NCBI GenBank assembly: GCA_003344405.1 | Contig: NOWV01000108.1 | Coordinates: forward strand, 1-64,000 | DNA: 64,000 nucleotides | Source: Trichoplax sp. H2 | Lineage: Eukaryota > Placozoa > Uniplacotomia > Trichoplacea | Direction: 5' to 3' | Shown here: positions 25,573 to 44,991 of the stretch, piece by piece | Position numbering within the stretch: the stretch's first letter is position 1 | How the letters are laid out: each line of letters begins with the position of its first letter | Translations under genes and position numbers: made by a program | Notes under the pieces: model-generated | Told to the model about the DNA's origin: nothing | The model's database searches: none | What the model saw: the letters and a program-made list of their open reading frames with translations, nothing else

Positions 25573-26513
25573 GATCTTTCAATCAGAGAAAATTGCTGCA
25601 AATACAGAAGTTGCAAAGGAAACTTCTAGCTATAAACTTCTACCCATCGAGGGATTCACAATCTTCTACCACTGGAGACCGACTTGGATATCAATTATAC
25701 CGCAAACCCATCTTCAAGTCGCCCTGGGCAGAGTGTCGCGAAGAATTCTTAAAATATATCTACTCATACACCAAGTAGGAATATCCAACCGCAGCGTAAT
25801 GTCATGTCTGATTATAGAATTATTATAATTATAGTACACAAGTTCTAAGTTCTAATCATTATAGATTACAAATTACCAACATATTGTGTTATCAAAATGC
25901 TTGTCTGTGTCGTTTCCAGCAATTGAGTAAACTTCAATATCTGTATAGCACGACACTGCTAGGTTACAAAATAATCCATTACTATTCCAGCTAGAATCTT
26001 AGAAAAAGAAAGTCTAAAGACCTTTTCGCCATTGTTTCCACACGATCATTCAATTACTCTGCTAATGTATATATACTGTACAGTTCAACCTTCAATAAAG
26101 TCAATAAACTAGTAGCAAAGTGCGAGCTGCATTTTATGAAAAGTATGACTAGTCAACCTCAGCATCCATCACATGAATCATTGCAACTTCGCTAACTGCA
26201 AAAGAACAACTACTCCACACTAATGGACTCTCAGCCAAAATAACCCAAAATGTTAAAATACTCTCCAAAGTATTGGTGCAATAATTTCTCTGTGGATCAC
26301 TATTACCCGTCTCAATCAGATGGCTGCCAGGTTGATTTTGTACAGTATAGTATAAGCTTGAAGTGGTAGAATACTGTAGAGTAAAATGACCTGAAAAATC
26401 AACAGCTAGCCCATTTTGGTCCACTCAACAACTACAGTACTTCATGTCCTCGCCCTTCTCTCTTATTAACTGCAAAAGAACAACAATAGCATATGGAATC
26501 AGCCAAAGTAATC

Positions 26514-26533
26514 NNNNNNNNNNNNNNNNNNNN
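26514..26533. other. Assembly gap (20 N)
   Basis: Twenty consecutive N, placed exactly between the end of duplicated block copy 1 and the start of copy 2. Confidence 0.97.
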
Positions 26534-28090
26534 TTCAATATTTTCATATATCCTCGAAACTGGATAATAAAGCTTACAAATTGGGGACTTGTTTCTATCG
26601 ATACCGAATAAGAAGTGCTCTATTTTGAGGTATTAACAGCTTTTAGGCTAGCATTTTCAATGTTCAATTTTCCTTTATTGCACTTTCATCGGCCACTACT
26701 GTACACTATACTGTACTGTCCACACTGAGAATACCCAACAGTCCTCCTGATGAAGATACCCTACAATATAATATATATACAGTATACTACTGTACGTACT
26801 ACTGGCATAACATCGCCTGTCCTGTAAACTACTGCTTGTTACCTTGTAGCTTACGCGCCATAGAAGGTGGGAAATCCTAGATATCGTACAATACTATTTA
26901 CGGCTTATCTACACCTTATCTACTGTACTACATTAAGATCGAAAGCTTATCTACACCTTATCTACTGTACTACATTAAGATCGAAAGCTTATCTACACCT
27001 TATCTACTGTACTACATTAAGATCGAAAGCTTATCTACACCTTATCTACTGTACTACATTAAGATCGAAAGCTTATCTACACCTTATCTACTGTACTACA
27101 TTAAGATCGAATGCTTATCTATACCTTATCTACTGTACTAGATTAAGATCTTTCAATCAGAGAAAATTGCTGCAAATACAGAAGTTGCAAAGGAAACTTC
27201 TAGCTATAAACTTCTACCCATCGAGGGATTCACAATCTTCTACCACTGGAGACCGACTTGGATATCAATTATACCGCAAACCCATCTTCAAGTCGCCCTG
27301 GGCAGAGTGTCGCGAAGAATTCTTAAAATATATCTACTCATACACCAAGTAGGAATATCCAACCGCAGCGTAATGTCACGTCTGATTATAGAATTATAAT
27401 TATAGTACACAAGTTCGAAGTTCTAATCATTATAGATTACAAATTACCAACATATTATGTTATCAAAATGCTTGTCTGTTTCGTTTCCAGCAACTGAGTA
27501 AACTGCAATATCTGTATAGCACGACACTGCTAGGTTACAAAACAATCCATTACTATTCCAGCTAGATTCTTAGAAAAGGAAAGTCTAAAGACCTTTTCGC
27601 CATTGCTTCCACACGATCATTCAATTACTCTGCTAATGTATATATACTGTACAGTTCAACCTTCAATAAAGTCAATAAACTAGTAGCAAAGTGCGAGCTG
27701 CATTTTATGAAAAGTATGACTAGTCAACCTCAGCATCCATCACATGAATCATTGCAACTTCGCTAACTGCAAAAGAACAACTACTCCACACTAATTGACT
27801 CTCAGCCAAAATAACCCAAAATGTTAAAATACTCTCCAAAGTATTGGTGCAATAATTTCTCTGTGGATCACTATTACCCGTCTCAATCAGATGGCTGCCA
27901 GGTTGATTTTGTACAGTACAGTATAGTATAAGCTTGAAGTGGTAGAATACAGTAGAGTAAAATGACCTGAAAAATCAACAGCTAACCCATTTTGGTCCAC
28001 TCAACAACTACAGTACTTCATGTCCTCGCCCTTCTCTCTTATTAACTGCAAAAGAACAACAATAGCATATGGAATCAGCCAAAGTAATCA
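26534..28090. repeat. Duplicated block, copy 2
   Basis: Near-identical to 24750-26513 but with a six-unit 42-bp array (units start at 26903, 26945, 26987, 27029, 27071 and 27113) whose units carry AAGATCGAAAG where copy 1 has CAGATCGAATG. The block continues without a break into the DPYD upstream region. Confidence 0.9.
26867..27352 (+). CDS. Hypothetical ORF through the 42-bp repeats with a distinct C-terminal tail
   Basis: The 161-codon frame begins MGNPRYRTILFTAYLHLIYC, passes through six 14-residue repeats (consensus AYLHLIYCTTLRSK), and ends in a non-repetitive basic tail of about 60 residues (LQRKLLAINFYPSRD, then RKPIFKSPWAECREEF). The tail is also present and open in copy 1 (25597-25779). 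A splice acceptor-like ACAG at about 27180 could make the tail a terminal exon. I do not recognise either part. The repeated part is probably open only because the unit is a multiple of three; the tail has a more protein-like composition. Confidence 0.25.
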   Translation: MGNPRYRTILFTAYLHLIYCTTLRSKAYLHLIYCTTLRSKAYLHLIYCTTLRSKAYLHLIYCTTLRSKAYLHLIYCTTLRSNAYLYLIYCTRLRSFNQRKLLQIQKLQRKLLAINFYPSRDSQSSTTGDRLGYQLYRKPIFKSPWAECREEFLKYIYSYTK

Positions 28091-28585
28091 ACCCAAAATG
28101 CTGAACTACTCTCCAAAGCACTCGTACAACCATTTCACAGTACAGTATGACAAAATGGCCATCGGATAGTTTTAGCGAATCCAAGCTATTATCGTCCCAA
28201 TGAGCTGGTTGCTAGGTTTCATATGGAAATGCCAATACATTACTAAGAATCCTAGCAATGACTGTAATTCTGCCAACTGCACTTCCATTCCATGAAAATA
28301 ACCAATCCAAAATGGTCAAATGCTCTCCAAAATACTGATGCACTAGTTTGTCAGTGCGATAAGATAGCCACCTGATAGCAATCACTATGATTGGTAAATA
28401 CTGCCAGCCAAGTTATGATTGATCGAAATGTATTTATTTGTCTATGTCAGATGCGTACCTCCTGCTAGTTATTTTTAGACATAGATAGACAAGAAGAAGG
28501 ATGAAAAAATGCAAATATCTCTAAATTAATACCCTGTAAACATTGACGACGCCATTGACTTTTCTCGTTTGGATATTGTTGCAAG
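28091..28585. other. Diverged repeat units and DPYD 5' flank
   Basis: Two further degenerate copies of a roughly 220-270-bp module (recognisable by CCAAAATG..AAATRCTCTCCAAAG at about 27817, 28093 and 28309) extend beyond the duplicated block toward DPYD. No TATA box or other promoter element could be identified with confidence before the DPYD ATG at 28586. Confidence 0.5.
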
Positions 28586-36311
<7,726 letters not shown>

Positions 36312-38164
36312 TTCATAAGGGTTGCACCATGAGACGCCATTTTTTTTTTGTCCTATTCCCTGCAACAAAATAAAGAACGTCGACATAATAATTATTGGTC
36401 AACCTTGGGTCATTCGTAAATGTTGTTTTAATTAAAATGAAATAGGCCATCGAAGTAGTTTAGTTAATACCTCACAATTCGCTGCCGTATATGCCTGCAT
36501 TTATAGTAACACCAATATTGCACTCGACGGATAGGAATATTTCTTGGATACTCCAAACAATCGTCCTCTATTTTATTTTGTGGCATTCACATAGCTCAGT
36601 AAAATATAAATTGTATCAGCGAATATGACAATATAATAGGATATACGATTTGATGGCTTGTTTTGATTTTAATAGTATTTTTGTTACGATATGGCGATGA
36701 GGTTTTAAATCATTTCTTGTGGGTAATGATATATAATGATAAGATAATTCATGAAACGTTTTACCCTTTGATTGTGTGCTCTTAACTTAATGCTTCAAGT
36801 TTGATTATGTTACGCTTTTTCACTGTTTGTTATTAGCAGTTCCATTATCGTATGAAACTTATGATTCACGTTAATTTTCCAATAAAGAAGACCACGACAT
36901 TAATTCATTAATATACGCGTATACAGTCTATCCTATTGAGTGATATTTTTCTATCCTTAGCAAGAGAATATTCCAATCACCCCCAAGTGAATTCGCTTAT
37001 GTTATACCCTAGCTGTTAGAATAAGACATGTTTGAAAACTATTTGCATAGTAGAAATTTTGGCTATTCAATACATCTATCAAGAGCCATTGCCACTATTA
37101 GCATAGTAGTGCAATTATTGATAGGAAACCTTGCTGCAATTTTCGTCAACGTACTTCGCAATCATTCCATCGTCCATTACTATTTGATCACCTAATCACT
37201 ACTCATATTATATTTGATGCATTTCCTATCGCAGTTACTACTGCATGTATTAGCTGACTTACGAAGTTGATTGCCTTTATGATATACTTGAATTACTTAC
37301 GCAGTATTTTGAAAATTTTAAACACTTAATACTAGACCAATCTCTAGAAAGTGTATTTCAAGTTCTTAAATAAATAGTAGACTACGTTCAACATCTTGAT
37401 TTGAACGATTTTAATGTATCATCAGTTGTGAAATGTCCTTAGTATAGTCATGGCAAAGGCCTCGTCTATGCCAGCATGAAGCCTATAAAATCGCAATACA
37501 AAATATAAAAGCGTAGAATACGATGGTAGCCATCTATGCCAGGGAGACAAATCAGCCTTATTCGAGGTGTTCAGGGCAATAGGCTTTGAAGAAGTTTTTC
37601 GTAAAGAATATTCGCTTTCATCAAGCTAATTTTGTTTTCGCGATATTCCAGAAGTACTGGGCCAGCTACAGCTACTGCTTACTTAGTGCTTCGGCAATCA
37701 CAGCTATCATCACGAAGCGAATGGATACTACTTCATCCCTAGAGAAATGCTTGCAAGTTATATTGGAATTAGGAAATTCTATTTTCCATTTTGAATACAT
37801 CATACTCAATCAGTCTCTCTAAAATTAAGTTGCTAAATAAAATTAAATGATGTTCAACATATTGATTTGAATGCGTCAACAGTAGCCAAATTGCCTTAGT
37901 ATAGTGTAGCAAACCCTTGATGGATGCTCGTATTAAACGTACACAATCGCCATAGCAAATAAAAAGTGTAGAGTACATCGGTACGGTAGCCATTTTTGCA
38001 ACGGAAACCAGCCTATATAGCTGGACAGATTGCTGGTTTATTGGCAGTTGGTCTATTACTCTACATGAACGCACCTATTTATGACGTAGCTAGAAAGGAT
38101 TTATTGATTTATTTCTTTTATTGAACGTTAAGAATTACACGAAATCCTTTGACGAAAAACAAAC
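36312..38164. other. Intergenic DNA with degenerate duplicated segments
   Basis: No gene recognised. Segments 37390-37560 and 37840-38010 are diverged copies of each other (shared TTCAACATNTTGATTTGAA, CCTTAGTATAGT, AATCGC-ATA, GTAGAGTAC and GGTAGCCAT blocks). The sequence near 37040-37120 (TTTGCATAGTAGAAATTTTG, then TCAAGAGCCATT) recurs at 42155-42230 upstream of the second AKR gene, marking the left edge of that duplication. Confidence 0.6.
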
Positions 38165-40755
38165 ATGGCTACTCAATCCATTACTTTAAATACTGGTGCA
38201 GAAATGCCCGTACTAGGATTAGGTACTTGGCAAAGCCCGCCTGGAAAAGTTGGAAACGCTGTCAAGACTGCATTAGAAAATGGCTACAAGCATATTGATT
38301 GTGCTTATATTTATCAAAACGAGAAAGAAATTGGCCCTGTTTTGGATGATACTATTGGAACAATCATCCAACGTCAAGATCTTTTTGTCACGTCGAAATT
38401 AGCGATTAACATGATGCAACCGAAACATGTTAAAGAGTGTCTTGAAGTGACTTTGAAAGATCTCCACTTGGAGTACTTGGATTTATATCTGGTCCATTGG
38501 CCGCATGCTGTTGCTTACCAAGGACCTCTTGTTTTTTATCCTAAAGATGAGCAAGGCAATGTCATCTTTGATAATATCGATTACAAAGATACGTGGCGTG
38601 TTATGGAGGAATTAGTAGATGAAGGACTGGTGAAGGCTATTGGTGTTTCCAATTTTAACACTATCCAAGTAGATGATGTTCTACAAAATTGTAGTATTAA
38701 ACCAGCAGTCAGTCAATTTGAAATCCATCCTTATATGACATGTAATCGATGGGTTAATCATTGCCATCGAAATGGCATTGCTGTCACAGCCTATTCCCCG
38801 CTTGCATCTCCTGATCGGCCAGGAGCTGCAGCTTCAGATTGCCCAATCTTATTAGATAATCCAGCCTTAGCATCTATTGCAAAGAAATATGGCAAGACCC
38901 CTGCTCAAGTTTGTATTCGATTTGCAATCGATCGTGGCTTGATTGTTATCCCAAAGAGCGTAACTCCATCTCGAATTATTGCAAACAGTCAGGTAGGAGA
39001 GGCCTGTTGTCGTTTTTCTTATGTAAAAAGGGTAAAATACTCTTGATCATTATACTTTTACATTTGAGCAATCATTCTGTCGAAGAAGATCTTAACGATC
39101 GTCAGTCATTACTTATTAAGAAAGCATGACGTTAACTGTAGAATTCGATCAAACTGAATTGCAATACCATCTAGAAATGAACAAATTTAACCAGTGAGCA
39201 AAGCTGAGAAAAACACAACTGGCTCAACTTCAGGATGATGTAGAAATCCAAGCAGGCTTCTACAAATCCTGACCTTAAGCAGATTTGTTGTTAGATCACT
39301 ATTTGCCAAGATGAAAGTCCAATTTCCTTTCTAGTAGAATTACTTCATCACCATCATTCCCGAGTTAAGCCATGAACGACTCCATAATAGCGGCATTAGT
39401 GAGTAGCCTAGGGTTAAGCCAATGACGGATAAGTTGTACAGTATAATGATTTTCCTTTCGTTAGATTTACTCTATAGTTGCACCATTAGTAATACGTATA
39501 CTGTACGTTGTATGATGATTTTATTTTATTGGATTGGTTTAATAGTTGTGTAAAGACTTGATTAAGCCTGCATTGGATACAATTTACCTTGTTGGATATG
39601 CCTTGTAAATATACACAAAGAAGTTAAAGCAGTCTACGATTGATAACTATTTCGTGATAACCTTTCCTTGATATTGTAAAGACTCAAGTAATTGCATAAA
39701 GACTTTACAATAAGGACTATTCTAATATTGGATTTCCTTAATGTTTGCATAAAGACTTTACAATACTTTAAGCTCGTGATCGATACTATTTACTTGATGA
39801 GGATTATCTTAATACTGGATCTCCTTTTTAATTGCATGAAGAAGTTAAAATAGCCTACGTTTGATAAATAACCACCTCATAATAATAACTTTACTTCATC
39901 AGAGTTGCTTAAAAATCGCGTTAAAATCTTGAATAAGACTACGATTGATAATCGCCTCATGACGACGCTGTTGTATTGCCTTTAGCTTAGCAATTGCACG
40001 AAAACTTTAATAGCCGACGTTTGATAATACCTCATGTTGACTTTAAATTTATCGCTTTTACTCAATAATTGTTTAAAGACTTTTGAAATGATGACTATAT
40101 TTGATTAGAATAGCTCAATAATTCCATATGGACTTTCAATAATAAGGCTACTATGGATACTATTTACCATATTCTGATTCTGCTTTAATGTATTTGCCTA
40201 GGTCTTCGATTTTAAACTATCTGATGAAGAAATAAAATCCATTTCTGCACTAAATAAAAATCTAAGATACACCCTTATACCTAAATTTGTAAGTATCGCC
40301 TTATACAGTATACAAGTAAGAATCGATACTGGATAGAAAGTTCTCAATTAGATACAAACTAGATATCTATCCGGTATGCTGCTCTATATCGAGCTTACTA
40401 GTTATATTAAATTAAGTAGCGATAGTCTATTTGCTTAGGCGTTGAAATATTCTACGGACGAATTCAAAATTCCAAGAAATATCTTCCATATCGTTCAGCG
40501 TTGTAAAAATAACTAAGGGATAGCTCAATATTTCGCTCTTCTGCTACACTATTGGACTTTAATGAAGCTATGCAATATCCAGATCATAAAATACCATAAT
40601 TATCCAACCAGTTATTACTCCACGTTACTAGTCAAGAGTTTGAAGGTATAACAATTTTTGATGTCTTATGTCTACTTTATTAGGTCGATGGAAAGGAGTT
40701 GCCATTGTATGGTGATCATCCGCATTACTCTTTTGATGATCCCAATTATGAATAA
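38165..40755 (+). CDS. Aldo-keto reductase (AKR1-like), copy 1, 3 exons
   Basis: Exons 38165-38992, 40202-40288 and 40684-40755 encode 328 aa, the usual AKR1 length. The protein is a cytosolic NADPH-dependent carbonyl/aldehyde reductase by family. The catalytic tetrad is intact: D45, Y50 (HIDCAYIYQNE), K78 (TSKL) and H111 (LVHWP). The cofactor loop IPKSVTPSRI and the C-terminal VFDFKLSDEEI are present. The residue after SKL, normally Trp in this family (SKLW), is Ala here (GCG; TGG in copy 2), which would change the substrate pocket. The exon 1 donor is GTAGGA. Intron 1 (1.2 kb) holds degenerate tandem units and is almost twice as long as in copy 2. The specific substrate cannot be predicted. 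Confidence 0.93.
39430..40110. repeat. Degenerate repeats in intron 1 of AKR copy 1
   Basis: Several loosely related segments share motifs such as CTACGATTGATAA-T, TAATTGCATAAAGACTTTA and CCTCATGA. They recur at roughly 90-110-bp spacing. Only parts (for example 44040-44180) survive in copy 2, which explains its shorter intron. Confidence 0.5.
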
Positions 40756-41048
40756 TACAAGAATTGTAAGCCTTTCATTTATGTTGTACAATAAATTCAT
40801 GAACAACTTACCGGAATACCTAATCTTATTTATAGGAAATATCGTATTAATGGAAATAATTTGTTTTCTTATTATTTAGATTGATTGCATTATACTGATT
40901 TCAACGTTATACGGAAGCTGATATTTTATCATTAAAGTTTTGCACTCAAACATTACAGCATATGCAATTCAGTTTTCGGCAGATTGATGTTTGTAGAAAA
41001 ATGGAAAAGGTAACATTGTAAGCACAGCAATACTTACTTGACAATGTA

Positions 41049-41222
41049 TCCACTTTTATATTTTACACTATTCGATCACTATTTTTAAAATAAATCACCA
41101 TATCGTATTAGATTATACGTGTAGAACGTGTATCAATCCACTTTTATATTTTACACTATTCGATCATTATTTATTTAAAATAAATCACCACATCGTATTA
41201 GATTACAGGTGTAGAAGTTGTT
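41049..41222. repeat. Local tandem duplication of about 88 bp
   Basis: Two adjacent copies of CCACTTTTATATTTTACACT, ATTCGATCA.. through ATCGTATTAGATTA..GTGTAGAA start near 41050 and 41138. The equivalent place in the second AKR unit (about 45285-45360) has a single copy, so this duplication arose after the segmental duplication, or was lost from the other copy. Confidence 0.85.
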
Positions 41223-42230
41223 ATATTGTTTTACTAAACTATCAATTATACTATCTTATTATTTTCCCTACCTTTGCTTTTCATTATATACGCGTATCAT
41301 TACAATGATGAATACTGATGTTAATTCTTCCTAAATCATATATAATACAGCAAGGCATTTTATTGATAGGCTCCGATCAGATATTAACAACCTTTTATAA
41401 CTTGATGAATAGGTAGTTATTTATAATATAGTAGACTTTTGAAATTATATCGTAAGTTCCGAAAAAAGGTAACTTTATCTTAAGTATATATACGCACTTC
41501 AATCACTTTCAATCTCTATTCATAGCAAGCCCACAATCTCATATCTTGTCATGAGCTCCAGCAAAATGGAATAGCCTTATGTAAGGCTCCATTGCACCCT
41601 TGAAGTATTTCTTAATCAATAATCATTACAAGCTAAGCATTTTGTAACCTTTCACGAGCTCTATTAGAATAGAATAAAGTTATCCTGAATACTTCCTTGA
41701 ATCATTTCCTAATTATAATATATATATTGGTATATATTGTGAGGTCGATTCTATATATTGTTATCCGAGCTCTAATGGAACGTAATAACTCTATTTTGAA
41801 CACATCCTTAATTATGAATTAAACAATTTCCCTAAAATGAATAAGGAAATATGGGTTGTATTTCGGAAAGGTGCAAAGTTAGTCTAATAAGATGGATGCA
41901 CAACATTTAGCCTTTTACTCGTGCTATCAGTCTACTAATTAGTACTGAAGTGTAAGTATTATATAGTAGTAAACGAACTTATAACTGTAATGAGGTTTTA
42001 GTTGGATCAGCAAAGCCAGTATGTGTAATTGCTTGCAGATATGAACTGGAAAATGCAATAGTAGCAACTTGTAAGAGAATATTCAATAAACTCTAGGCTA
42101 TTCTGTTTATACCATACCTCAGCTTTTATAATAAGACATAATTGAGCTGAAGGACTATTTGCATAGTAGAAATTTTGGTTACGGTATATCAAGAGCCATT
42201 CCAATTATCAGCCTAGTACTGCAATTACAG

Positions 42231-42784
42231 AAAGCCTTCCGATAATTCTAGCTAATGATGCCATGGACAACTTCATTTCTATCACACAGAATAAGATGGA
42301 AATTTGATAGCCATGCTTTGGGTCATTTTTTTTGATGTCATAGAATATCAAGAAGCAGCTTACAATAATTCCAACTATCAGCATAGTATTATCATTATAC
42401 AAAACCTTGTGATAATTCTAGCTTAATGGATGCTATAGACTCCATTCCTATCAAATAGAATGGGATAGAAATGGGGAAGCCATACCTTCAGTATACAGGA
42501 GTGTGGGCCATTTATGGTATATATACAGGCGGACAGACTTGCTGGAAAGGCTAACAGTACTGTACGTAGAATATTTACTAATCGTATACGGTATACTATC
42601 ATTTATAACGTGAATGAGGTTGTATACTACATTGACGATCAATCACCTCCAACTCGTGCATCGTCATCGTCCGAGGTTAGTGGTTCCCTTCCTCTCTTGC
42701 TCGCCTAGAGTGCGTCGTTTCCAGCTGGAAAAGAGCTTATTTTCAAGTCAAAAACTGAGCTAAACCCTTTCACAAAGAACAAAC
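42231..42784. other. Upstream region of AKR copy 2
   Basis: Contains two diverged copies of an AACTATCAGCATAGTA..AACCTTGTGATAATTCTAGC module (about 42200-42255 and 42373-42430), related to the block at 37093-37145 upstream of copy 1. The 5-bp context before the two AKR start codons (CAAAC) and the preceding CACAAAGAAC/GACGAAAAAC are similar. No promoter motif can be assigned. Confidence 0.45.
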
Positions 42785-44991
42785 ATGGCTACTCAATCTA
42801 TTACTTTGAATACTGGTGCAGAAATGCCCGTACTAGGATTAGGTACTTGGCAAAGCCCGCCTGGAAAAGTTGGAAACGCTGTCAAGACTGCATTAGAAAA
42901 TGGCTATAAGCATATCGATTGCGCCTATGTTTACCAAAACGAGAAAGAGATCGGCTCCGTTTTCGATGATAGTATTGGAACAGTCATCCAACGTCAAGAT
43001 CTCTTTGTTACGTCCAAATTATGGATTCACATGATGGAACCGAAATATGTTAAAGAGTCCCTTGAAATAACCTTGAAAAATCTCCGCCTGGATTACTTGG
43101 ATTTATTTCTGATCCATTGGCCGCATGCTGTTGCTTACCAAGGAAACGATGTTTTATTTCCTACTGATGAGCAAGGCAATGTCATCTTTGCTAACGTGGA
43201 TTACAAAGATACTTGGCGTGCTATGGAGGAATTAGTAGATGAAGGATTGCTTAAGGCTATTGGTGTTTCCAATTTTAGCTCTGTCCAAGTGGATGATATC
43301 ATACAGAATTGTAGTATTAAACCAGCAGTCAGTCAATTTGAAGCTCATCCTTATATGACATGTAATCGATGGGTTAATCATTGCCAACGAAATGGCGTTA
43401 CTGTCACAGCCTATTCCCCGCTTGGATCTCCTGATCGGCCAGGAGCTGCAGCTTCAGGCTACCCAGTCTTATTAGATGATCCAGTCTTGGCATCCATTGC
43501 AAGCAAATATAGCAAGACCCCGGCTCAAGTTTGTATTCGATATGCAATCGATCGTGGCTTGACGGTTATCCCAAAGAGCGTAACTCCATCTCGAATTATT
43601 GCAAACAGTCAGGTAGGAGATTTTGTCGTCGTTTTTACCCGTGTAGAAAAGATAAAGTACTCTTCATCATCATCATACTGTAGATTTGAGCAAGTATTGT
43701 GCCGGAGGAGATCTTAACGATCATCGGTCATTGCTTATAAATAGAGTATAAGGTGTAGAATTCGATCAAGCTGAACTCCAATACCTTCTAGAAATGAACA
43801 AATTTGACCATTGAGCAAAGTTGAGAAAAACGCGACTGGCTCAACTTCAGGATGATGTAGAAATCCAAACTGGCTTCTACAAATCCTTGATGTTTCGCAC
43901 ATTTATTTCTTAGATCACAGATTACCACGACGAAAATCCAATTCCCTTTCTAATCTAGAATTATTTCATCATCATTGAGCTAAGCCATGGAAGACTCAAT
44001 AATACCAGTATTATTGAGTAGCCTATGGTTATGCCTTCAATTGATTATAATCACCTCATGATTTTTTTACATTTGCTCAATAATTGCAAGAAAATAGCTG
44101 ACAATTGATAATAATTAAAATTGCTTCATGATGACTTTAAATTCGTCACATTTACTCAATAATTGTCAAGACTTTAAAATGATGACTATATTTGATTAAA
44201 TTAGCTTAATAATTCCATACAGACTTTCAATAAAGCTACTATGGATACTATTTACTAAATGTATTTTTAATCTATTTGCCCAGGTCTTTGATTTTAAACT
44301 ATCTGATGAAGAAATGAAATCCATTTCTGGACTGAATAGAAATCTAAGACATGCCCTTATTCCCAAGTTTGTAAGTATCACCTTATATAGTATACGGATA
44401 AGAATCCATACTAGATAGAAAATTCTCGACTAGATGCAAACTAGATATCTATCCGATATGTTGTTTTATATCGAGCATGGAGTTTACTAGTTATATTCAA
44501 TTAAGCAGCGATCGTCTACTTCTTTACACGTTGAAATATACCACAGACGAATTTAAAAAATGATGTGCTCCAATGCTTCAATTCTTTGCCTATTAACTAT
44601 TCGTACTATATAAATTCATAAGAAGATTACGCATTCTCTTGCCTGTTTTTGTTGTACGCGTACTGGATATCTTGCTATTTATCCACTGACAATTGCTTTT
44701 CAAAATCTATTTTCAAGTAGTACCTTTCATATCATTTTGTGTTGTAAAAATAATTATGGGATTCTTCAATCTTTTGTCTTTCTAATACACTATTGGGCTT
44801 TAAGTTATACAATATCCAAATAATAGATTATCATAATCATCTAACCAATTATTACTATACATCAATAGTTAAGAGTTTAAAGGTATAACAATCTTGATGT
44901 CTTCTGCCTGCTATATTAGGTCGATGGAAAGAAGTTACCAATGTTTGGTGATCATCCCCATTACTCTTTTGATGATCCCAATTATGAATAA
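42785..44991 (+). CDS. Aldo-keto reductase (AKR1-like), copy 2, 3 exons
   Basis: Exons 42785-43612, 44284-44370 and 44920-44991 encode 328 aa. D45, Y50, K78 and H111 are all present, and the SKLW tryptophan (W80) is kept, so this copy has the standard AKR active site. Exon boundaries and phases are identical to copy 1. Codons 9-41 are identical to copy 1 at the nucleotide level, while the following 120 nt differ at about one site in six. The changes include substitutions in loop A (NDVLFPTDEQG against PLVFYPKDEQG in copy 1), a substrate-contact region. Introns are 671 and 549 bp. A cytosolic NADPH-dependent reductase by family; substrate unknown. Confidence 0.95.

Larger units (their letters stand above)
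24750..26513. repeat. Duplicated block, copy 1 (interrupted by a gap)
   Basis: From TTCAATATTTTCATATATCC at 24750 to AGCCAAAGTAATC at 26513, this block matches 26534-28090 almost base for base. It has scattered substitutions and small indels (for example a 6-bp CTGTAC-type difference near 24925). It contains a 42-bp tandem array, a 183-bp open tail (25597-25779) and a non-coding remainder. The 20-N gap at 25297-25316 lies inside the array. See the finding on overlapping contig ends: this may be an alternative haplotype of copy 2 rather than a second locus. Confidence 0.9.

Noticed and set aside
24750-28090. Transposable element with long direct repeats
   Set aside because: No transposase, terminal inverted repeats or target-site duplication is visible; the N gaps and overlapping contig ends favour an assembly explanation.
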